A stretch of 28,411 bases of DNA from JAWOHX01 sp046484975 (GCA_046484975.1 JAWOHX010000066.1:1-28411); one strand, 5' to 3'; shown: positions 1 through 8,078, counted from the first letter of the stretch. Program-made: numbers and translations. Notes: generated by a model from the sequence alone, not told the origin.

Positions 1-302
1 TGCTCCCACATTTGAATGGTCTCAAAAATACTAAATTTAAATATCAGCTTTGACTCCAGCAGGAAATCCTCTAAGGTGCAGTTTGCAATGCCAATGACAA
101 GTGAAACGGCTTCGGTGTAGAGTTGCTAAAAAACAAGACTTCCCCCGATGTTTTTCACCCTTCCGCTTTTTACCTCAACAGCAGTCAGCCGGTTGCCTTT
201 CTTAATGACAAAATCCACCTCATTGCCCCGGTCACACCACCAAAAAACCTCAAAGCCTTCTTCTTTTCCTCTTCCAAGCAAATAGAGTATTAAACGTTTT
301 TT
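1..302 (-). pseudogene. Broken 3' part of a DUF4143-type AAA ATPase gene
   Basis: Reading the minus strand from about 302 downwards gives a frame with the C-terminal nuclease-like signature of the ATPase/DUF4143 family: GNEVDFVI followed by AVEVKSG (about 170-225). An in-frame TAG at 126-128 interrupts it, yet the same frame continues to the window edge with a family-like ending (LVIG, then LEDFLL). A TGA at 303-305 closes the frame upstream, and the N-terminal P-loop half is absent because the cheB-like gene starts to occupy the DNA at 290. So this is a 5'-truncated remnant with a nonsense codon. The intact family is often found in accessory regions of anaerobes; its function is poorly defined. 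The left end lies outside the window. Confidence 0.75.
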
Positions 303-892
303 TCACTTTTGGAAATTCGAATAATCTCTTGGGCAATATTTTCAGGAGATAGAATAAAATCTATACACCCACTTGCTATAGCGCTTTTAGGCATATCTTC
401 CTGTTTGGCGGTGTCAGGTTTTTGTGCAATGGTGGTGCCTCCAACTTCCTTAATACCACATAACGCATCTGCTCCATCACCATCATAGCCAGAGACAATG
501 ATTGCAATCAGTTTGCCCTCCCAATTCTGGGCTATGGAACGCAAAAAAACCGTTATCACGTCGGGCCATCCTCTAGGTTTTGATATCGGTTTTAAGGAAA
601 ACTCACCATTAAGAACGTGCAAATCTCGTTGTTCCGGAATTATATACACATGGTTGGGCCGAATGTCTAGTCCTTCTTTTATGAGTTCAACGGGCATCTT
701 TGTATAGCGGGGTAGAATTTCATGGAGTAAAGTGGATACGGTTCTCAAATGATTAACAATAACAATAGCAACACCCATGTCATATGGCAGATTCTGTAGT
801 AAACGGGTATAAGCATCAAGGCCACCAGCCGATCCACCCACGCAGATAACCGGAAAGTCTTTTATAACACTTTGAGTTTTCTTTTCTTTCAT
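290..892 (-). CDS. Stand-alone CheB-type protein-glutamate methylesterase domain
   Basis: 200 residues covering only the C-terminal catalytic domain of CheB; the usual receiver domain (about 120-150 residues) is missing. The family triad is visible: Ser21 in GGSAGG, His48 in VNHL and Asp139 in SGYDGDGADA, plus the C-terminal EDMPKSAIASG motif. In chemotaxis CheB removes methyl groups from, or deamidates, glutamates of receptors; without a receiver it cannot be controlled by CheA in the usual way. Single-domain forms are known, often beside CheR or hybrid kinases, but no chemotaxis gene is nearby. The start is ATG at 890-892 with AGAGG about 7 bases upstream. The gene sits among remnants in AT-rich DNA, so it may be an acquired or stranded gene. 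The substrate is unknown. Confidence 0.85.
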   Translation of the reverse strand: MKEKKTQSVIKDFPVICVGGSAGGLDAYTRLLQNLPYDMGVAIVIVNHLRTVSTLLHEILPRYTKMPVELIKEGLDIRPNHVYIIPEQRDLHVLNGEFSLKPISKPRGWPDVITVFLRSIAQNWEGKLIAIIVSGYDGDGADALCGIKEVGGTTIAQKPDTAKQEDMPKSAIASGCIDFILSPENIAQEIIRISKSEKNV

Positions 893-1194
893 TATTACCT
901 CTTTTATCAGGTTTTCTTTGAGTCCTTGTCTATAATCATTCCACTTTTCTCCAAAGAATCAACTTCTCTAAATCCCGTAAACGAGAATGCTAGAAATCAG
1001 GGATCAATTGCAATATACCCTAATGATAGCAACTTTCAACTGTTCATATGTTCTTTTTTTGCTTTTTCCAAAACTTTTTATTTTCTGTATATTTAATTCT
1101 ATCCCCACAAAATTCATTCATCAATTAAAATTAGCTTCTTCATATTACTATGCAATCCCAAAGAACTAACGGAGTTTTATACTTGGAATCAACA

Positions 1195-1320
1195 GTAAAC
1201 ATACTTATTTTTACGTCCTGCAATGAGTCATACACAATTCGATCAAGAATGGCATCAGCCAATTGTGAATCATCACCACCAAGTTATTCATACAAACCTT
1301 CATGGCGGTATGATTAGCTG
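1195..1320 (-). pseudogene. istB: Remnant of istB (IS21-family transposition helper ATPase), C-terminal end
   Basis: On the minus strand 1215-1283 reads as the conserved IstB C-terminal stretch, with ADAILDRIVYDS clearly visible; intact IstB proteins carry (L)ADAILDR(I/L)VH(D/N)(S/A) followed by GESMR at this place. The same frame is stopped by TAA at 1284-1286 (where the family has Tyr or Val) and again just upstream, and the GESM part has decayed. The P-loop half of IstB and all of istA are missing. It shows that an IS21-type element once occupied this AT-rich stretch. Confidence 0.7.
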
Positions 1321-1609
1321 AGATGATTTAGCTATATATCATAAATGATGCAGTCGTTTTGCATTAGGCCTATTGACTCTCGCTATGTTCATTTATCAAT
1401 AGTTCTCTAGCTTCATCCCTATATCAAAACAACAGTTCCCTTAACTCGCAGAGCAAAAAGCAGTTCTGAGGTCCCAACCTTATAATTCTTTTAGAGCTTA
1501 CATTACTTGTGAAAGACAAAAAGAATGATTTTAGCAATCGTCAATCATTTACGAAAGTCTGGAAGCCTCTGATTTCAAGCCTTTCCGGGCTTATTATTTA
1601 TCATTGTGC

Positions 1610-1659
1610 GACATCAAGACGACTATCTCAACATGGCACGATAGGCTCATCTTGATGTC
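1610..1659. repeat. Nested inverted repeat (10-bp outer, 5-bp inner arms)
   Basis: GACATCAAGA at 1610-1619 is matched exactly by TCTTGATGTC at 1650-1659. Inside, CTATC at 1623-1627 pairs with GATAG at 1640-1644, leaving a 12-base loop. It lies in non-coding DNA between the istB remnant and fic. It could be the end of a lost element, a terminator-like RNA fold, or chance; no T-run follows on either strand. Confidence 0.5.
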
Positions 1660-1795
1660 TGGACTGAATTTTTCTTTTTTCCGCTCGAGGGAACGGGTCA
1701 AAAACAGGTTCCTAACCGCCGTTTCCTGTAATGCTCCTGATATATGAGTGATTTCTATTCCCGTTACACTCACGGGCTGCACTCATTACCATCTC

Positions 1796-2866
1796 TCAAT
1801 GCCCGTACTTAACCAAATCGTAAAGTCTTTTGTTTTGGTAAATTCGCTCCCTACCGATCTTTTCAGATGTAAGAAAACCCTCTTTTTCAAGAGATGACAG
1901 GTAATTGGCCGCAGTCTTCCTTGTTACAGATAATCCCTTTTCTATATAGATGATTTTTGTATAAAACTCATAAAACAGTAAGTCCATAAGTTCCTTGGAA
2001 TATATTTTAGGATGTTTCTCTTTGATCTCTGTACTCATGGTTTCAACTTCAGCATTGATTCTTTTTACCAACCTCAATGTACCTTCTGCTGTTTCTTCAA
2101 TACCTGTGAGAATATAGACAATCCATTTCTCCCAATTCTCATGGGTTCGGACTTCCTGAAGAAGTCTGTAATATGCTGCCTTGTTCCTGATGATATAGCT
2201 GCTCAAATAAAGGATAGGACTATCGAGCAATTCCTTTAAAACCAGATAAAGCTCGCTGATGATTCTGCCCGTCCTGCCATTACCATCATAAAAGGGATGA
2301 ATGCTCTCGAATTGATAATGAATGACTGCCAGCTTTATCAATGGGTCAATATCATTATAGTCTTCATTGATGTATTTTTCGAGATTGCTTAAAAGCTCTC
2401 TGATTTCAGCTTCTCCTGCGGGTGGAGTAAAAACAGTTTCACCGGTCCTTTCATTTCGAAGTACGGTACCGGGCAACTTTCTTATTCCTGCACGATTCTT
2501 TTCAATGATGCCTTGAATCTCAACAATCATATTTGTTGAAATCATTTCACAAGCCTTTACCAACTCATACCCTTGCCATAAAGCAGTCCTATAGCTGACC
2601 ACTTCCTTTGCTGCCGGACTTGCCCCGCTTGCATCACTCATTGCTTTATATAAATCATCATGAGTTGTAATAATATTTTCAATTGCAGAGCTATCCTTGG
2701 CTTCATTAATCATCACGGCATTGATCAAAATATGTTTATTCGGAATTGTATCGGCATAGCCTTTCAATTCAGCCAATGCACGATTGGCTCTTGCCAGCTG
2801 TTTGAGCACTGCTTTCGTTTCCAGTTCAGCATTCGGTGGCAACATAGGAATTTTTTGCTCACTCAT
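1796..2866 (-). CDS. Fic-family AMP-transferase with C-terminal winged-helix domain
   Basis: 356 residues. Fic proteins transfer AMP (or another nucleotide part) to target hydroxyl side chains. The catalytic motif HPFYDGNGRTGR is complete at residues 190-201, His190 being the general base. An N-terminal inhibitory motif SSAIEN (59-64) matches the S/T-x-x-x-E-G/N helix of class II Fic proteins, so the enzyme should be self-inhibited and needs no separate antitoxin. The order is the common Fic_N, Fic, then a winged helix (about 300-350, with VTRKTAANYLSSLEKEGFL as a likely recognition part), which suggests DNA binding. I chose ATG at 2864-2866 because GGAGG lies 7 bases before it; an upstream in-frame ATG at 2881 overlaps that site. 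It is monocistronic in AT-rich accessory DNA. Targets cannot be read from the sequence. Confidence 0.93.
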   Translation of the reverse strand: MSEQKIPMLPPNAELETKAVLKQLARANRALAELKGYADTIPNKHILINAVMINEAKDSSAIENIITTHDDLYKAMSDASGASPAAKEVVSYRTALWQGYELVKACEMISTNMIVEIQGIIEKNRAGIRKLPGTVLRNERTGETVFTPPAGEAEIRELLSNLEKYINEDYNDIDPLIKLAVIHYQFESIHPFYDGNGRTGRIISELYLVLKELLDSPILYLSSYIIRNKAAYYRLLQEVRTHENWEKWIVYILTGIEETAEGTLRLVKRINAEVETMSTEIKEKHPKIYSKELMDLLFYEFYTKIIYIEKGLSVTRKTAANYLSSLEKEGFLTSEKIGRERIYQNKRLYDLVKYGH

Positions 2867-2884
2867 TACATACACCTCCATTAC

Positions 2885-2934
2885 ATAGGTATTATACCGC
2901 CATAAATTACCTGTGTCAATTCGATATAGGTAAT
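2885..2934 (-). promoter_or_regulatory. Consensus sigma-A promoter of fic with AGGTAAT half-sites
   Basis: On the minus strand TTGACA (2914-2919) and TATAAT (2891-2896) are separated by exactly 17 bases, a perfect consensus. AGGTAAT occurs at 2928-2934 (plus) and inverted as ATTACCT at 2906-2912, so the pair brackets the -35 box; a variant AGGTATT at 2887-2893 overlaps the -10 box. So strong a promoter surrounded by repeats suggests repression, perhaps by the winged helix of the Fic protein itself. Confidence 0.75.
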
Positions 2935-3241
2935 ATTTATAATAAATTTATCCATATTAAATTCATATGGGTCGTTAACAGGATCTTTCTTTAACAGATG
3001 CGAAAGAGATAATGTCGTTTTGGTCTGCATCATTTACTGCATGTATCATCATCATAGTCATTTATCGGAATTCTCACTTCCTTGGAATGCGACATCATTC
3101 ATAATCACATGATTGCGATTTACTTCACTACGGGCAGAATTCCATGCGGTCGGAACTGACCACCCTTCCGGAGGATTGTTCCCCTATACATTGAACCTCC
3201 TCACCTCCGTGGTCAAGGCCATCAAAAGCTCGTCGGAGGAA
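2935..3241. other. Non-coding junction between AT-rich accessory DNA and the hflX operon
   Basis: No gene is seen. Read on the minus strand, 3120-3170 contains GGGTGGTCAGTTCCGACCG, which resembles repeated ends of some IS21-family elements from memory, a weak match. A stem CCTCCG (3204-3209) with CGGAGG (3234-3239), loop 24, lies right behind the hflX stop codon and could help end that operon, but no T-run follows. Base composition shifts here from AT-rich to GC-rich. Confidence 0.4.
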
Positions 3242-4957
3242 TCAGACTGACCCAAGGATGCGGGCCGCCTTCTTTTTGTTTGTTTTTAGGCAGAAATGGA
3301 CGATGCAGTCCTCATATTCCACGGAGAGCACCTTTGCGTTCTCATGGATGAATGAAATCAGCTCTCCGTTCTGAACAGGGACATCCACATCGATGGTCAC
3401 CTCACTGCCGCCCGCCATGACATCCATCTCCTGCATGAGCTGCTGGATTCCCTGGCCCGTCAGTGCAGACACCCCGATGCGCTTGTTCCCTTGGCCTTCC
3501 GTTGGCAGGGTTCCCGGCCCTTTGACGACATCGGACTTGTTCATCACCTCGATGACCGGCAGGTGGTCCGCATGGATTTCCTTGAGAATCTGCACAACCG
3601 TGTCCGCCTGTCCCGTCGCCTCCGGGTTGGATGCGTCAATGACATGGATGATGCAATCCGACATGGTGATCTCTTCCAGGGTGGACTGGAATGCCTCCAC
3701 CAGGCTATGGGGAAGCTTGTTGATGAATCCCACCGTGTCAATGAGAATACACTCATTGCCTGAGGGGAGCCTCATCCCCCTTGAAGAGGGGTCCAGGGTA
3801 GCGAAGAGCAGGTCCTGTGCATACAGGCTGCTGGCTGTCAGGGTATTGATCAGCGTTGTTTTTCCCGCATTGGTGTATCCCACCACGGAAAAGGAGAACA
3901 GCATGTTCTCTTTTCTTTTTTCCCGGAGCAGGTTTCTTCTCTGGTCCACATCGGAGAGTTCCTTTTTCAGGTAATGGATCCTTCTGGAGATGTGCCGCCT
4001 GTCGGATTCCAGTTTGCTTTCCCCCGGTCCCCGTGTACCGATCCCACCTCCCAGCCTGGAAAGGAGTTTTCCTTTCCCCATGAGGCGGGGCATCATGTAA
4101 CTCAACTGGGCAAGCTCCACCTGGAGCTTTCCCTCCCTGGTCTTGGCACGCCTGGCGAAGATATCAAGAATCAGCGCGGTCCGGTCGATCACCTTGACCT
4201 GGAGCCTGTCCTCCAGCTTTCTCTGCTGACCCACGGTGAGCTCGTCATCCGTCACCACCGTGTCGATGCGATGGATCTGAATCAGCTGGGCCATCTCGTC
4301 CAGCTTGCCTTTCCCCACATAAGTGTCGGCATCCGGGGTGTTCCTGTTCTGCACCAGCCTGGCGCAGGGCACTGCGCCGGCGCTGAGGGCAAGCTCGTTG
4401 AGTTCGTCCAATGGTTCCTCGATGCCCACCAGCAGCACCCTCTCCATCTCCTCGCCTGTGTTCACCATCCTGTCCGCAGGCACAAGCCTCTCTGACAGGA
4501 ATCCCATGATCTCTGCAGTCTGGTGGAGATGATGGAAGAACCTGGTTTCCAGGTTTTGCCCCGGGTGACGAAAACACACCTCCATGCCCGTGGGCCGGCC
4601 GTCCCGCACACCCAGCGCGGCAATCAATGCAATCCCTGGCGTATGCATCACGGAATGGTCGGTCTCAGACAGCCTGGCGTTCCCCTTCGGGTGGGTATGG
4701 ATGCATCGGGCCCCGGTCTCCGACACGGGAAGGACCACCGAATTGGAACTCCCTGCGCTCACATCCAGGACCTTTCCTTTTCTGGACAGGAAAACGCTGA
4801 GCTCCCGGTTGGTGGCTTCAGTGACCTCGCAGAGGATGCCCGCGACGGCATCGTCGCAGAGATACGTGTTGGTATCCCTGTGGTCATAGAGGGACAATAA
4901 CTTTTCCTTCGCCCAGGCTTTCATCCCGTCGGCGTTCCCATTGATTTCCTTCATCAT
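3242..4957 (-). CDS. hflX: GTPase HflX with N-terminal JAMM-like domain
   Basis: 571 residues, against about 420 in E. coli HflX, a ribosome-binding GTPase that splits stalled 70S ribosomes. The core starts near residue 170: YVGKGKLDE (213-221), the glycine-rich linker GGGIGTRGPGESKLE (303-317), G1 GYTNAGKT (360-367), ATLDP (386-390), G3 DTVG (407-410), G4 NKSD (473-476) and G5 SAL (497-499). The first 165 residues form a separate domain with HTHP (87-90), SETD (97-100) and an upstream Glu (44 or 47), the pattern of a JAMM/MPN metal site (E, HxH, S, D). Such an extension is known to me from other clostridial HflX proteins; its role is not established. ATG at 4955-4957 overlaps the tldE stop as ATGA, so it is translationally coupled and last in the tldD-tldE-hflX operon. 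Confidence 0.95.
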   Translation of the reverse strand: MMKEINGNADGMKAWAKEKLLSLYDHRDTNTYLCDDAVAGILCEVTEATNRELSVFLSRKGKVLDVSAGSSNSVVLPVSETGARCIHTHPKGNARLSETDHSVMHTPGIALIAALGVRDGRPTGMEVCFRHPGQNLETRFFHHLHQTAEIMGFLSERLVPADRMVNTGEEMERVLLVGIEEPLDELNELALSAGAVPCARLVQNRNTPDADTYVGKGKLDEMAQLIQIHRIDTVVTDDELTVGQQRKLEDRLQVKVIDRTALILDIFARRAKTREGKLQVELAQLSYMMPRLMGKGKLLSRLGGGIGTRGPGESKLESDRRHISRRIHYLKKELSDVDQRRNLLREKRKENMLFSFSVVGYTNAGKTTLINTLTASSLYAQDLLFATLDPSSRGMRLPSGNECILIDTVGFINKLPHSLVEAFQSTLEEITMSDCIIHVIDASNPEATGQADTVVQILKEIHADHLPVIEVMNKSDVVKGPGTLPTEGQGNKRIGVSALTGQGIQQLMQEMDVMAGGSEVTIDVDVPVQNGELISFIHENAKVLSVEYEDCIVHFCLKTNKKKAARILGSV

Positions 4958-6285
4958 TCACCAGCAATGGACAGCCCGGAGAAGAGGATGGACGGGGACC
5001 CGATCTTCCCGCTCATGTCCAGTTTCATGTCATCCCCCGCATGGACCGCCGATTTCATCATTGTATAAAAATTCCCCGATACGGTAATCTGATTCACAGC
5101 CCCTGCCTTCTCCCCGTTCTCCACCATGTAACCTTTTGCGGAAAGGCTGAAATCCCCGCTGATGGTATTGAACCCGGCATGCATGCCCTGCAGGTCCGTG
5201 ATGAACAGGCCGCTTCTCATTTCTCGCATGAGCTCGTCCCTGGTTTTCATGCCCTTCCCGATGTACAGGTTGCTGGGAGCAATGCCGATGGTATCCTTGT
5301 AGGACCCCCTGCTGGCGTTCCCCGTGGATGCGACCCCATCCTTTTTGGCACTTTTCAGGTTGTGAAGATAGGTGGACAGGATGCCCTTGTCAATGAGTTT
5401 CTTATGCGAGGATGCCACCCCTTCGGCGTCGAAAGCCATGGTTCCCGTCCCGTTTTGCAAGAAGGGGTCGTCTATGACGGAGATGCATTCTGATGCCACC
5501 ATTTCCCCCAGTTTCCCTTTCAGCAGGGAGAGGTTCTTCTGCACCGCCCTCGCCGAAAAAATCCCGGAGACGGCTCCCAGAATCCCTGCCATGGGTTCGT
5601 TTCCTATGATGACTGGGTATTCCCCGCTTTTCATGCAGGACGCATCCAGGAAGGCCAAGGTCTTCTCTGCGGCGCTCCTGGCCAGCTTTTCGGCGTCGTA
5701 CATGCCAAAATCATTGGACATGACATAATCAAATTCCGAGCTGAGCTTCGCCCCGTCCTGGGCCAGAAGCATGATATATGCATATCCGTGATTGCCCCGG
5801 TCGGAAAGGTCCAGGTTCCTGGAATTCACCAGGTTCACATCTCCTTTGCCCGTTCCCATCACGCAGTACTGGCTGGATTTGATCCGCTTGTCCAGCTTCA
5901 GGGCAATGGCCTCCATCTGCCGGGCGAAGGATATTTTCTCCGCCTCGGTGACTTTATCGAATTCCTCGCTGTAGTTTTTCACACTTTTATATTCGGGGCT
6001 CCCCCCGAAGATGAAATCCTCGTCATCGCTGTCGTTGATGGCGGCATTCTCCATGGCATGCCGGACCAGGATGTCGATGGAATCCTCCGACAGCCTCTCT
6101 GTATAGGAGTACCCCACCTTGCCCTGGTGGAACCCCCTGAATCCAAGTCCATGGCTCAAGGAGGAGCTGTAGCCGTCGATCTCTCCCTTGTGGATCTTGA
6201 CCTCGAAGCTTTCCCCGCTGGTGATGTAGGCTTCCACATCCCCCATTCCCTTTGCTTTTGCTTGTTCAAACAATTGCTTCAACAT
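4954..6285 (-). CDS. tldE: TldE/PmbA family metalloprotease partner subunit
   Basis: 443 residues, normal for the family. TldE and TldD form a heterodimeric zinc protease that trims unfolded or modified peptides, known from microcin B17 leader removal and CcdA breakdown. This subunit has the TldD/E fold, with the N-terminal YSSSLSHGLGFRGF stretch and a C-terminal MSGKIGSPSILFSGLSIAG region, but no HExxxH, as expected for TldE. It begins 2 bases after the tldD stop codon with GGAGG 8 bases before the ATG, so the two are made together. No ribosomally made peptide precursor is visible nearby, so a general clearance role is more likely than toxin maturation. It is cytoplasmic. Confidence 0.94.
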   Translation of the reverse strand: MLKQLFEQAKAKGMGDVEAYITSGESFEVKIHKGEIDGYSSSLSHGLGFRGFHQGKVGYSYTERLSEDSIDILVRHAMENAAINDSDDEDFIFGGSPEYKSVKNYSEEFDKVTEAEKISFARQMEAIALKLDKRIKSSQYCVMGTGKGDVNLVNSRNLDLSDRGNHGYAYIMLLAQDGAKLSSEFDYVMSNDFGMYDAEKLARSAAEKTLAFLDASCMKSGEYPVIIGNEPMAGILGAVSGIFSARAVQKNLSLLKGKLGEMVASECISVIDDPFLQNGTGTMAFDAEGVASSHKKLIDKGILSTYLHNLKSAKKDGVASTGNASRGSYKDTIGIAPSNLYIGKGMKTRDELMREMRSGLFITDLQGMHAGFNTISGDFSLSAKGYMVENGEKAGAVNQITVSGNFYTMMKSAVHAGDDMKLDMSGKIGSPSILFSGLSIAGE

Positions 6286-6286
6286 C

Positions 6287-7666
6287 TCATCTACCTCCGA
6301 CAGTCATGCTCGACACCCGGATGCAGGGCTGTCCCACATTGGTGGGGACGCTTCCGCTCTGGGATCCGCACATCCCCTGCGCCATATCCAGATTGTTGCC
6401 GATCATGTCAATTTTTTTCAGGACATCCTCCCCTTTCCCGATGAGGGTGGCTCCCCGGACAGGTTCCGCAATTTTTCCGTTCCGGATCATATAGCCTTCC
6501 AGGACGGCAAAATTGAATTCCCCGGTCCCCGGATTCACGCTTCCCCCGCCCATTGTCTTTGCATATAGCCCGAAATCCGTAGCGGATATGATGTCCTCCC
6601 GGCTGTCCTTCCCGTTGGCGATGAATGTGTTGGTCATCCTGGAGGTGGGGGCATAGCGGTAGGACTGCCTTCTTCCCGAGCCTGTGGACTCAGCACCCAT
6701 CCTCCTGCCGTTGAGCTTGTCCACCATATAGCTTTTCAGGACGCCGTTCTCAATGAGCACCTTCCTCCTCGTGGGTGTGCCCTCGTCGTCGATGTTCAGG
6801 GACCCCCACTCGTTGGACAGGGTTCCGTCATCCACCGCCGTGAGGATTCCGCTGGCAATCTGGTCCCCCATCCTGCCCGCAAACACGGAAGTACCTTTAG
6901 CCACACTGGTGGCCTCCAGGCTGTGCCCGCAGGCTTCGTGGAATATGACGCCTCCGAAGCCATTCTCTATGACCACCGGCATCACCCTGGCTTCACAGTA
7001 GCTGGCATTGGCCATGGTCACCGCCATCTCGGCTGCCTTCCTGGCATTTCCCTCTATATCAAGCCTTTCGATGAATTCAAAACCCCGCATGGCCCCGGGA
7101 CTCACCATGCCGGTCTGCATTTCCTTTCCCTTCTCCGCCACGGCGCTGATGGCGATCCTGGTGTTCACCCGCCTGTCTTCCGTCAGGAGACCCTCGGTGT
7201 TGGCAATCAATACGCTCTGGTCTTTGTCCAGATAGCGGACGGATACCTGCGTGATCATGTCGCTGAAAGAGAAAGCGGCTTCATAGGCCGCCCTCATGGC
7301 CTGTACCTTCTGTTCCTTGGGCACCAGGTCGGGATAGCGCAAGACGGGATGGAGGTTGCCGTAATCCCTCAGGGTCAGGTCGGACACTTTGCCTTCCCGA
7401 ATGCCTTTCACCGCTTGCGCCGCCTTGAAGGCGGTTTCGATCAGGCTGTCCCTGTCATCCTTGTTGGCGAAGACATACACACAGTTGTTTCCGGAGAACA
7501 CCCGTATGCCAACCCCGTAGTCTCTCCCGGACTGGACGGACTCGATTTTCCCCCCGATCATGCTGATGCTGTTGCCTATGGTATCCTCCACGAAAACCTC
7601 GGCAAAATCACCCCCGGTGGACACAGCCGCCTGGAGCACATCCATTAGGACCTGTTTTTCTATCAT
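6287..7666 (-). CDS. tldD: TldD zinc metalloprotease catalytic subunit
   Basis: 459 residues. The zinc site is complete: HEACGH (243-248) is the HExxxH motif, and GMCGS (Cys433) matches the third ligand of E. coli TldD. The conserved GRRQSYRYAPTSRMTNTF region follows the active site and forms the substrate cleft in known structures. It is the first gene of tldD-tldE-hflX, read from the strong promoter at 7698-7726, with a GAGGTGG ribosome binding site before ATG 7664-7666. Homologues occur in many bacteria and archaea, often without any known peptide substrate. Here the partner follows directly, so an active TldD/E dimer is expected. Confidence 0.96.
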   Translation of the reverse strand: MIEKQVLMDVLQAAVSTGGDFAEVFVEDTIGNSISMIGGKIESVQSGRDYGVGIRVFSGNNCVYVFANKDDRDSLIETAFKAAQAVKGIREGKVSDLTLRDYGNLHPVLRYPDLVPKEQKVQAMRAAYEAAFSFSDMITQVSVRYLDKDQSVLIANTEGLLTEDRRVNTRIAISAVAEKGKEMQTGMVSPGAMRGFEFIERLDIEGNARKAAEMAVTMANASYCEARVMPVVIENGFGGVIFHEACGHSLEATSVAKGTSVFAGRMGDQIASGILTAVDDGTLSNEWGSLNIDDEGTPTRRKVLIENGVLKSYMVDKLNGRRMGAESTGSGRRQSYRYAPTSRMTNTFIANGKDSREDIISATDFGLYAKTMGGGSVNPGTGEFNFAVLEGYMIRNGKIAEPVRGATLIGKGEDVLKKIDMIGNNLDMAQGMCGSQSGSVPTNVGQPCIRVSSMTVGGR

Positions 7667-7697
7667 GGAACCACCTCGTCATTCAAATCTTCCATTC

Positions 7698-7726
7698 ATT
7701 ATATAACCTTTTCATGTAATTTTCAA
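7698..7726 (-). promoter_or_regulatory. Sigma-A promoter of the tldD-tldE-hflX operon
   Basis: On the minus strand TTGAAA (7721-7726) and TATAAT (7698-7703) are 17 bases apart. Transcription should start near 7691, about 25 bases before the tldD ATG. It lies directly behind the terminator of the PC4-like gene, which marks the operon start. Confidence 0.8.
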
Positions 7727-7749
7727 ACATCCCGGCCCGTCAAGGATGC

Positions 7750-7773
7750 AAAAGGGGAAGCTTTGCGCCCCCC
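7750..7773 (-). terminator. Likely Rho-independent terminator of the PC4-like gene
   Basis: Right behind the stop codon the minus strand has a G-run, then CGCAAAGCTT, then CCCC followed by TTTT (7753-7750). The stem is short but GC-only and is followed by Ts, as expected for an intrinsic terminator. Confidence 0.55.
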
Positions 7774-7992
7774 CTATTTCACCCCTTTCAGGAATTCCTT
7801 TAGTTTTTTGATTTCTTCGTCAGAAAAGGAAACCCCTTTGGACATCTTGGTCCTGTCCGGAGACCATTCCCGAATGTCATACCGCCCCTCCCTGTCGTTC
7901 CAGCTGATCAGGTTCAGCTCCTTGGTCCATCCGGTGTTGGACTGGGACAGGACACCCAGCCGCTCCAGGATCTCATACTTGAAATCAGTCAT
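7774..7992 (-). CDS. ydbC: PC4/YdbC-family single-stranded DNA-binding protein
   Basis: 72 residues. The sequence matches the YdbC type of the PC4 (p15 coactivator) family: MTDFKYEILERLGVLS at the start, GWTKELNLISWNDR (21-34), YDIREWSPD (38-46) and a C-terminal helix SDEEIKKLKEFL. Family members are homodimers that bind single-stranded DNA or RNA without strong sequence preference; the bacterial role is not well defined. AGGAGG lies 7 bases before ATG 7990-7992, a very good start. It is a single gene with a terminator behind it; the nitroreductase gene ends about 86 bases upstream and may supply read-through. Confidence 0.92.
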   Translation of the reverse strand: MTDFKYEILERLGVLSQSNTGWTKELNLISWNDREGRYDIREWSPDRTKMSKGVSFSDEEIKKLKEFLKGVK

Positions 7993-8078
7993 ATATTTTC
8001 CTCCTATAATTGGTAATATATGTTATTTCTGCATCAGGTTCCTGTTTCCTTTTTTTTTCATGTGTTTTCCCTGGATCC

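Larger units (their letters stand above)
893..1795. other. AT-rich intergenic region with decayed mobile-element DNA
   Basis: About 900 bases without a credible gene. It holds the istB remnant (1195-1320), a small hairpin AAGCC-N6-GGCTT at 1577-1592, a nested inverted repeat at 1610-1659 and a stem CCCGT-N7-ACGGG at 1760-1776 just behind the Fic stop codon. The last could end fic transcription but lacks a T-run. Short open frames here have no convincing ribosome binding site or family motif. The rest (about 900-1190 and 1320-1575) shows nothing recognisable. Confidence 0.6.

Noticed and set aside
1594..1782. Short open frame of 62 codons after the fic gene
   Set aside because: GTG start without a convincing ribosome binding site, no recognisable motif, and it covers hairpins and inverted repeats typical of non-coding DNA.
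1607..3097. TGCGACATCA present at 1607-1616 and again at 3088-3097
   Set aside because: A single 10-base direct match within about 3 kb is expected by chance; the flanks do not agree, so it is not an element end.
4954..7666. Possible ribosomally made peptide (microcin-like) cluster around tldD/tldE
   Set aside because: No precursor peptide, modifying enzyme or exporter gene lies nearby; hflX follows instead, so a general role is more likely.
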